18,246 bases of DNA, taken from NCBI GenBank assembly GCA_038237665.1, contig JBBRYK010000055.1, positions 1-18,246 on the forward strand, in the 5' to 3' direction. The notes under the pieces are model-generated. The model searched no databases, had not been told where the DNA came from, and saw only the letters and a list, made by a program, of their open reading frames with translations. The translations under genes and the position numbers were made by a program. Source of the DNA: JBBRYK01 sp038237665 (GTDB lineage: Bacteria; Actinomycetota; Thermoleophilia; Gaiellales; Gaiellaceae). Below, one piece after another: positions 13,891 to 18,246 of the stretch. The stretch's first letter is position 1. Every line of letters begins with the position of its first letter.

Positions 13891-15111
13891 ATGCCGTGGC
13901 GCAACCGGAGTCTGTTCGTGCGCGCCGCCGGGCTTCTCGTCGCCGCCGTCGGGGGTGGCGCGATCGCGCTCGGTGGCACTGCCGGACTCGGCAAGCTCGG
14001 GAGCAAGACGACGACGGTGCGCGAGGTGACCCAGGCAGAGGCGGCCGCCCCCTCCGTCGCGTCGTTCGCCAAGCCTCCAGGCAGGGCCCTGACGATCAAC
14101 GAGATCTACCAGCGGAGCGCCCCCGGGGTCGTGCAGGTCACCTCCACGTCGGTTGTGCCCTCCACCTACGACCCGTTCACGAACCCGTTCGCACCGCTCG
14201 AACCGCAGACCCAGCAGTCGCTCGGCTCCGGGTTCGTCGTCGACAAGGTCGGCCACATCATCACGAACTACCACGTCGTCCAGGGCGCCGGTCAGGTCGA
14301 CGTCAGCTTCTCCAACATGGAGAGCATGCGCGCCCGGATCGTCGGCTCCGATCCGGCCACGGACATCGCCGTCTTGAAGGTGAACGCCCAGTCGAGGGCG
14401 CTGACGCCGCTCGCCCTCGGCAACTCGGACGCGGTGAGGGTCGGCGACGCGGTCGTGGCGATCGGCAACCCCTTCGGCCTCGACCGGACGGTCACGGCCG
14501 GCATCGTCAGCGCACTCCAGCGTCACATCACCGCGCCGAACAGCGGCTGGATCGACCACGTGATCCAGACCGACGCGCCGATCAACCACGGGAACTCGGG
14601 CGGCCCGCTGATGAACCCGCGCGGCGAGGTGATCGGGGTCAATGCACAGATCCAGACCGGCGGCACGACCGACGGCAACGTCGGCATCGGGTTCGCGATC
14701 CCGATCAACACCGTCAAGACGGTCGCGGCGCAGCTGATCAGGCACGGCAAGGTCGAGCACGCCTGGGTCGGCATCACCGCGGCCGGCATCGACTCCACGC
14801 TGGCCAGGCTTTTCCGCCTTCCGGTCACCCACGGCCTGCTCGTCGAGGGTGTTCAGCCCGGTAGTGGGGCCGCGAAGGCAGGGCTGAAGGCCGGTTACAC
14901 CCGCGTGACGGTCGCGGGTGTGACGTACCTCCTCGGCGGCGACGTGATCGTCAAGGCCGACGGTTCGACCGTCAACTCGCTGGCGCGCCTCCGCGACCTC
15001 GTCGCGCAGAAGAAGCCGGGCGACACGTTGACGCTGGACGTCTACCGCGGTTCGAAGAAGGTCACGGTGAGGGTGATTCTTGGTCGGCAGCCGAATGCTC
15101 CTCCCGGCTAG
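13891..15111 (+). CDS. HtrA/DegP-like membrane-anchored serine protease with PDZ domain
   Basis: A 406-residue trypsin-like serine protease. An N-terminal membrane anchor or signal (residues 8-32) is followed by a linker and the protease domain (about 68-285). The catalytic triad is His128 in TNYHVV, Asp158 in ATDIAVLKV and Ser236 in HGNSGGPL. A PDZ domain covers about 300-395 (GLLVEGVQPGSGAAKAGLKA to GDTLTLDVYRGSK). Such proteins degrade or chaperone misfolded envelope proteins outside the membrane under stress. The ATG at 13891 is supported by the anchor position. The gene is divergent from the GerMN lipoprotein and is followed by a run of strong hairpins. It is intact with all catalytic residues; which HtrA paralogue it is cannot be told. 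Confidence 0.95.
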   Translation: MPWRNRSLFVRAAGLLVAAVGGGAIALGGTAGLGKLGSKTTTVREVTQAEAAAPSVASFAKPPGRALTINEIYQRSAPGVVQVTSTSVVPSTYDPFTNPFAPLEPQTQQSLGSGFVVDKVGHIITNYHVVQGAGQVDVSFSNMESMRARIVGSDPATDIAVLKVNAQSRALTPLALGNSDAVRVGDAVVAIGNPFGLDRTVTAGIVSALQRHITAPNSGWIDHVIQTDAPINHGNSGGPLMNPRGEVIGVNAQIQTGGTTDGNVGIGFAIPINTVKTVAAQLIRHGKVEHAWVGITAAGIDSTLARLFRLPVTHGLLVEGVQPGSGAAKAGLKAGYTRVTVAGVTYLLGGDVIVKADGSTVNSLARLRDLVAQKKPGDTLTLDVYRGSKKVTVRVILGRQPNAPPG

Positions 15112-15124
15112 CCGCCGCAAGCCA

Positions 15125-15179
15125 GGCCTCCGCTAGGAGGCCAGTGTCGGGGGCCCGATCGCCTGCCCGGGCCCCCGAC
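15125..15179 (+). terminator. Two tandem hairpins downstream of htrA
   Basis: GGCCTCC (15125-15131) and GGAGGCC (15136-15142) form a perfect 7-bp stem with a GCTA loop. Next, 12 bases at 15146-15157 (GTCGGGGGCCCG) pair perfectly with 15168-15179 across a 10-nt loop. They start 14 nt after the htrA stop. There is no U tract after them, so they are a stable 3'-end structure rather than a textbook intrinsic terminator. Confidence 0.6.
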
Positions 15180-15186
15180 GTCTAAT

Positions 15187-15290
15187 CAGGGGGGAAACCA
15201 CGTTTCCCCCCTGGATCCCCCTTCTTCTTGCCGTGGCACGGGAGGGCTCGCATCTGGCCTCCCGCCGGAGCAAGTCCGGCTCCGGCCGCG
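15187..15290 (+). repeat. Structured leader, possible diverged partial copy of the repeat
   Basis: A perfect 12-bp stem (15187-15198 with 15202-15213, CAC loop) carries a G6/C6 core and is followed by GGATCCCCC, CCGTGGCACGG, a CGGGAGG/CCTCCCG stem (15239-15245 with 15258-15264), and a GCCGGAGC/GCTCCGGC stem (15264-15271 with 15279-15286). The order (G6/C6 hairpin, C run, CCGTGG block, then a GGAGC/GCTCC stem) parallels the first 75 bases of the repeat at 15912-15985. After that the resemblance is lost. It also forms the 5' leader of the next gene. The relationship is suggestive, not proven. Confidence 0.4.
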
Positions 15291-15318
15291 GGAGCGCGCT
15301 GCAGAGGAGGACTGGGTC

Positions 15319-15876
15319 GTGAGTTCTTGCCTCAGCTTGAAGATGATTGGAGGAATGACTTGGGGACGGCGGCCAAGTACGTGTGCCGTTGCAATTGGTG
15401 TAGCGGTCGTCTTTGCGTGCGCCGCCGGAGCAGGTAACCGCGGGTCTGCGGCAGCCTTGCGGGTCTGCCCGGTGACTGTTCCGACTCGAACCGTCCCGCC
15501 GAACGCGGGCTTCACCGCCGCCGGGTTCAACTACGGGAACGCGGGGCTGCGAGCGCACCTGGGCTGGCCGCACGGCATCCTCTCCGCGGGCGTTCTGCCG
15601 GACGGCGGATCCATGGCCACGATTGAGGACGACGGCTCGATCTCGACGAAGCTCGGTTGGTGGCGCGGCATGCTGGGCAAACTCCACATCACGGGAAGGC
15701 GGCTCTTCGTTGCCGCGCCCCCGCTCAGGACCCATGTTCCCGACGGATACGGGAGTCTCGGCTTCGTACCGTCGGGTCTCACCTTTCCGACGGTGGGCTG
15801 CTGGCAGGTCACCGGCAAAGTGGGGCGCGCGAGCCTGACGTTCGTCGTAAAGGTGGGGAAGCTGAAGCCCGCTTAG
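15319..15876 (+). CDS. Secreted hypothetical protein
   Basis: A 185-residue protein with an export signal (hydrophobic stretch at about 22-38, then small residues up to GSAAA near 46). The mature domain has two cysteines, near residues 50 and 159. The C-terminal pattern SGLTFPTVGCWQVTGKVGRA and then SLTFVVKV resembles a beta-rich domain of uncharacterised secreted proteins in actinobacteria and firmicutes. I cannot name a function. The GTG at 15319 is chosen because AGGAGG (15305-15310) lies 8 nt upstream. Internal ATGs at 15343 and 15355 have poorer spacing. It stands alone between the htrA hairpins and the first full repeat copy, and ends 13 nt before the terminator-like hairpin of that repeat. 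Confidence 0.75.
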   Translation: MSSCLSLKMIGGMTWGRRPSTCAVAIGVAVVFACAAGAGNRGSAAALRVCPVTVPTRTVPPNAGFTAAGFNYGNAGLRAHLGWPHGILSAGVLPDGGSMATIEDDGSISTKLGWWRGMLGKLHITGRRLFVAAPPLRTHVPDGYGSLGFVPSGLTFPTVGCWQVTGKVGRASLTFVVKVGKLKPA

Positions 15877-15888
15877 AGGGGTCGAGTG

Positions 15889-16210
15889 GGCCGCAGCGCG
15901 GCAGTGCTTTTCCGGGGGGCTCTCGCCCCCCGGGTCCCCCCGGTGTTTCCGTGGACCGCATTAATCGCGGAGCAAGCTCCGCTCGAATGGTGGGACTCCC
16001 GTCCCTCCATTGGCCCCCCTGGCTGGTATGGCTCCGCGGATTGATGAGAACCTGCGGAGAGCTTTCGGCTGCCAACGCTTCGAAGAGCGCTTCCTTGTTC
16101 TCCCGCCGTCAGGCGGGTGTGCCCGTCCGTCGGCGTAGCCGGTGGACAAACTTGATCCGCGCGTAAGCCGCGGTGTGGCAGGGGGGACGTGGGGGGGACG
16201 CAGTCCCCCC
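15889..16210 (+). repeat. Structured repeat, copy 1
   Basis: A roughly 320-bp element nearly filling the 375-bp gene-free stretch. Stems in order: GCCGC/GCGGC (15890-15902); CCGGGGGGC/GCCCCCCGG (15912-15920, 15925-15933, loop TCTC); GCGGAGC/GCTCCGC over AA, near 15967-15982; 10 bp with one T-T mismatch (15987-15996, 16001-16010); CTCCGCGG/CTGCGGAG (16032-16039, 16052-16059); GCTTTCG/CGAAGAGC with one bulge (16061-16067, 16081-16088); CCCGCC/GGCGGG, near 16103-16118; CGGC/GCCG; CCGCG/CGCGG over CGTAAGC; and GGGGGGAC/GTCCCCCC (16192-16199, 16203-16210, loop GCA). Bases 15952-15990 are identical to copy 2 over 39 nt. The family is not recognised. Confidence 0.9.
15890..15911 (+). terminator. Terminator-like hairpin at the 5' edge of repeat copy 1
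   Basis: GCCGC (15890-15894) pairs with GCGGC (15898-15902) over an AGC loop, followed by AGTGCTTTT. This looks like an intrinsic terminator for the secreted-protein gene. Copy 2 of the repeat has an equivalent hairpin at the same place, so the hairpin may be part of the element. Confidence 0.55.
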
Positions 16211-16238
16211 ACCGAGCGGAGCGACAACTTAATCTGGC

Positions 16239-16244
16239 TAGCCT
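16239..16244 (+). promoter_or_regulatory. Candidate -10 for the three-gene operon
   Basis: TAGCCT lies 7 nt before the GTG at 16252, a spacing that fits a leaderless start. A TG lies just upstream (TGGC before TAGCCT), a weak extended -10 feature. No -35 is evident, and there is no Shine-Dalgarno between this element and the GTG. It lies 28 nt after the end of repeat copy 1. Confidence 0.35.
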
Positions 16245-16251
16245 TGCCCTC

Positions 16252-16605
16252 GTGGAACCGCGGCCCGGGTCGGTGATCCTCGAAGAGCACGTCTTTCTCG
16301 AATCCGAGGAGCTCTGGCAGGACGACGGCAGTGAGGATCACGCCGGCTGGTCCTGCGTCGCGACGGATCCGTTTCCGTGCCCGGCTGCAGGTTGCGAGTT
16401 CGTCGCCGAGTTCATGACGGCTGCGCACCTCGTGCTCGTCTGGCAGGAGCGCGATGACCCGAACCTCCTGCGCCACGCCGAGCGTGCGAAACGGGTCGGG
16501 CGCAACCCGCGCGTGGTCGAGTACCAGCCCGTGTTCGGCCCGAGTGCCTCCTACTACGCGTGGGAGGCGGCCGGCCGCCCCGTCCACGGCATCCGCGGCA
16601 AATGA
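16252..16605 (+). CDS. Small Cys/His-rich hypothetical protein
   Basis: A 117-residue soluble protein that I do not recognise by name. Residues 43-75 contain CPAAGC (Cys43, Cys48), His59 and His75, a spacing (C-x4-C-x10-H-x15-H) reminiscent of a zinc finger; Cys35 lies just before. The C-terminus has the striking block GRNPRVVEYQPVFGPSASYY, then AWEAAGRPVHG. The GTG at 16252 is chosen because upstream sequence in this frame belongs to the repeat. Its stop overlaps the start of the ligase gene in an ATGA arrangement, so it is translationally coupled to that gene and probably works in the same process. Zinc binding is an inference from residue spacing. Confidence 0.72.
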   Translation: MEPRPGSVILEEHVFLESEELWQDDGSEDHAGWSCVATDPFPCPAAGCEFVAEFMTAAHLVLVWQERDDPNLLRHAERAKRVGRNPRVVEYQPVFGPSASYYAWEAAGRPVHGIRGK

Positions 16606-17678
16606 TCGAGGACAGCTTCGGGGCGAGCTCGCCGTGGTCGGTTGGCGTTGAGGAGGAGCTGATGATCCTGGACGCCGAGACCCTTGCGCTCGCGCCCTCC
16701 GTCTACGAGCTGATCGAGAAGGCCGGTGCCGACCTGCCCGGTGAGCTGAAGACCGAGCTGCATGCCTCGATCGTCGAGTTGACGAGCCCTGTTTGCGCGG
16801 ACGCGGTAGAGGCAGCCGCGTCGATGCGTGCGCTCCGGTCGGCGACTGCGGCGGCCGCCGCGAGCCTCGGCCTGCGGGTCGCGGCAGCAGGCAGCCACCC
16901 CTTCAGCCCGCCGAAGGAGCAGGCGGTGGCCCGTGAGAACCGCTATGCCGACTTCGTCGAGTACGCGGGCATGTCGGCAAAGCGTCAGGGCGTCAGCGGC
17001 CTCCACGTCCACGTGGGAATGCCCGACGCAGAGACGTGCTACGGCGTCCTCGAAGCGCTGCTGCCCTGGCTCCCCGTCGTCCTTGCGCTTTCCGCCAACT
17101 CCCCGTACTACGACGGCCTCGAGACCGGCCTGCTCTCGACGCGGGCCGAGGTGCTCGCCGCCCTGCCGCGGAGCGGCGCCCCGCCCGCTTTCGGCTCGTA
17201 TGAAGGCTGGGCTGCCTTCGTCGAACGCCTCCAGGAGGCGGGGCTTCCCCTGATGAACGACTACCGGAGCTTCTGGTGGGACGTCCGCCCGCACCCCATG
17301 TACGGAACCCTCGAGATCCGGATGCCCGACCAGCCGACCTCGGTGACGCGCACTGCCGCGTTCGTCGATCTGCTGCAGCGCCTCTGTCGGCACCTCGCCG
17401 GCGAGGCGACCAGGGCCGTCGATCCTTCGAGGCGCGGCGATTACGCGCAGAACCGGTGGGCCGCTGCGCGCTTCGGGCCCTCGGCGGGCCTGATCCATCC
17501 GGACGGAGACCGGGTCGTACCAGCCCGAGAGCTTGCCGAGGAGCTGCTGACCCGCACCGGTCCGGTCGACGGTTTGGATTTCGAGTCCTGCGAGGCAGAT
17601 CGGCAGCTGGAGATCGGCCGGCGGGACGGGCTTCAGGCGGTGTGCGCAGACCTGGTCGAGCGGACGCTAGCCTGGTAA
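16602..17678 (+). CDS. GCS2-type carboxylate-amine ligase (glutamate-cysteine ligase-like, YbdK family)
   Basis: A 358-residue enzyme of the GCS2/YbdK family. Visible blocks are WSVGVEEELMILD (12-24, an acidic metal/ATP site), LHASIVELTSPVC (53-65), SGLHVHVGMPD (132-142), ALSANSPYYDGLETGLLSTR (162-181) and WWDVRPHPMYGTLEIRMPDQ (about 224-243). Members join glutamate to an amine such as cysteine with ATP; several have only weak glutamate-cysteine ligase activity and other true substrates. The ATG at 16602 overlaps the upstream stop. A frame opening at 16560 would extend into the upstream gene and is rejected. The HMA protein follows by 6 nt, which hints at thiol or metal handling. The exact substrate is not decidable here. 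Confidence 0.9.
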   Translation: MIEDSFGASSPWSVGVEEELMILDAETLALAPSVYELIEKAGADLPGELKTELHASIVELTSPVCADAVEAAASMRALRSATAAAAASLGLRVAAAGSHPFSPPKEQAVARENRYADFVEYAGMSAKRQGVSGLHVHVGMPDAETCYGVLEALLPWLPVVLALSANSPYYDGLETGLLSTRAEVLAALPRSGAPPAFGSYEGWAAFVERLQEAGLPLMNDYRSFWWDVRPHPMYGTLEIRMPDQPTSVTRTAAFVDLLQRLCRHLAGEATRAVDPSRRGDYAQNRWAAARFGPSAGLIHPDGDRVVPARELAEELLTRTGPVDGLDFESCEADRQLEIGRRDGLQAVCADLVERTLAW

Positions 17679-17684
17679 GAGGCA

Positions 17685-17909
17685 ATGGCGATTCAGACCG
17701 AGACGATCCAGGTCAACGGTGTCCGCTGCGAACGCTGCGTACACCGCCTCGCTGCCACCCTTCGCGACCACGACGGCCTCGAGCAGGCGAACGCCAACCT
17801 GATGGGTCAGGTCACGCTTGAGTGGGACGATGAGCGGACGAGCCGCGAGGCCCTGACCGCCGCGCTCGAGCGCGGCGGTTTCCACGAGGTGGTCGCCTTT
17901 TCGTCCTGA
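17685..17909 (+). CDS. HMA-domain metal-binding protein (copper chaperone-like)
   Basis: A 74-residue single-domain protein with the heavy-metal-associated fold. The metal site GVRCERCVHRLA has Cys15 and Cys18 in a CxxC motif. This is followed by the usual pattern LEQANANLMGQVTLEWDDER and a terminal GGF. Such proteins carry copper or a similar soft metal to a P-type ATPase or other client, none of which is in the window. The ATG at 17685 comes 6 nt after the ligase stop, with GAGG just upstream, so it belongs to the same operon. It ends shortly before the terminator-like hairpin of repeat copy 2. The glutamate/arginine pair inside CxxC (ER) differs from the common small residues, which may alter metal preference. 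Confidence 0.9.
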   Translation: MAIQTETIQVNGVRCERCVHRLAATLRDHDGLEQANANLMGQVTLEWDDERTSREALTAALERGGFHEVVAFSS

Positions 17910-17920
17910 GGGGTCTGCAC

Positions 17921-18246
17921 GGCCGCCTTCGGCGGCATTTCCTTTCCGGGGGGCTCTCGCCCCCCGAGACCCCCCGGGTGTTTCCATGGACCGCATTAAT
18001 CGCGGAGCAAGCTCCGCTCGAATGGGGGGACTCCCGTCCCCCCATTGGCCCCCCCGGCTGGTATGGCTCCGCAGCCAGATGAAAACCTGCGGAGAGTTTT
18101 CGGGCTGCCAACCCTTCGAAAACGGTCCCTCTCTTCTCCCGCCGTTAGGCGGGCGTGCCCGTTCCGTCGGCGCAGCCGGTGGACAAACGTGATCCGCGCG
18201 TAAGCCGCGGTGATCCAGGGGGGCCGTGGGGGGACGCAGTCCCCCC
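17921..18246 (+). repeat. Structured repeat, copy 2 (runs to the window end)
   Basis: Same element and orientation as 15889-16210. Matching stems include CGGGGGGC/GCCCCCCG (17947-17954, 17959-17966), GCGGAGC/GCTCCGC over AA, a fully paired 10-bp stem in the ATGG...CCAT block (18022-18045), CTCCGCAG/CTGCGGAG (18067-18074, 18087-18094), GTTTTCG/CGAAAAC (18096-18102, 18117-18123), CCCGCC/GGCGGG, CCGCG/CGCGG over CGTAAGC, and GGGGGGAC/GTCCCCCC (18228-18235, 18239-18246). The last base of the window is the last base of this final hairpin, so the true right boundary cannot be seen. Confidence 0.9.
17922..17945 (+). terminator. Terminator-like hairpin at the 5' edge of repeat copy 2
   Basis: GCCGCC (17922-17927) pairs with GGCGGC (17931-17936) over a TTC loop, followed by ATTTCCTTT. 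It would end the three-gene transcript. It is the positional counterpart of the hairpin at 15890-15902, with different bases but the same design. Confidence 0.65.

Noticed and set aside
15949..16166. Protein-coding gene within the repeat
   Set aside because: Differences between copies are nearly all amino-acid changing, and an indel shifts the frame midway.
15889..16210. CRISPR array or tandem repeat
   Set aside because: There are two long copies about 2 kb apart, not short repeats with regular spacers.
15889..18246. Integron cassette array with attC sites
   Set aside because: The same-orientation repeats behind genes recall attC sites, but I see no matched core sites, the elements are longer than usual attC sites, and the interval contains its own promoter-like sequence and three genes.
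1..18246. tRNA, rRNA or transposase genes
   Set aside because: No tRNA-like cloverleaf, rRNA sequence or recognisable transposase or integrase frame was seen on either strand by eye.

Overview
The window looks like chromosomal DNA from a high-GC actinobacterium. Gene density is high, GTG starts and 4-nt stop/start overlaps are common, and several starts look leaderless. The gene mix (MoxR/DUF58/DUF4129 cluster, AcnA-type aconitase, GerMN/Gmad2 lipoprotein, HtrA protease, GCS2-type ligase) would fit the Thermoleophilia/Gaiellales-Solirubrobacterales side of the phylum. That placement is an inference from gene style; no marker gene is present.

Layout. (1) 99-4250, minus strand: a tightly packed set (DUF4129 membrane protein, small membrane protein, MoxR ATPase, DUF58 protein, integral membrane protein). 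The last gene appears to start at an ATT codon. (2) 4281-5701, minus strand: an NCS1-family permease behind a clear TPP riboswitch, so most likely the thiamine-precursor (HMP) transporter CytX. (3) 5770-7968, plus strand: a molybdate operon (HTH-TOBE regulator, ModB, ModC). No modA is present; a 10-codon mini-ORF sits where modA would be expected. (4) 7965-11940, minus strand: aconitase A preceded by an NAD+-dependent formate dehydrogenase of the Pseudomonas sp. 101 type, with a divergent MarR regulator (12041-12448). (5) 12477-13780: a small secreted protein and a convergent GerMN/Gmad2 lipoprotein. (6) 13891-15876: an HtrA/DegP-like protease, a run of strong hairpins, and a secreted hypothetical protein. 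(7) 16252-17909: three plus-strand genes (small Cys/His protein, glutamate-cysteine-ligase-like enzyme, HMA metal-binding protein), apparently one operon.

The most unusual content is a roughly 320-bp structured repeat present twice in the same orientation (15889-16210 and 17921-18246). Each copy directly follows a gene and starts with a terminator-like hairpin, and the two copies bracket the three-gene operon. Each copy is a string of hairpins with G6/C6 stems near both ends. Differences between copies tend to preserve pairing, including one full C-G to T-A compensatory change, while nearly all differences in the overlapping open frame would change amino acids. This points to a nucleic-acid-level element rather than a protein. 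A shorter diverged relative may lie at 15187-15290. The window also begins in a G/C-homopolymer tract resembling the 5' hairpin of the element on the opposite strand. Both ends of the window may therefore lie in copies of this repeat, as expected if it is dispersed in the genome and breaks assembly. I do not recognise the family by name.
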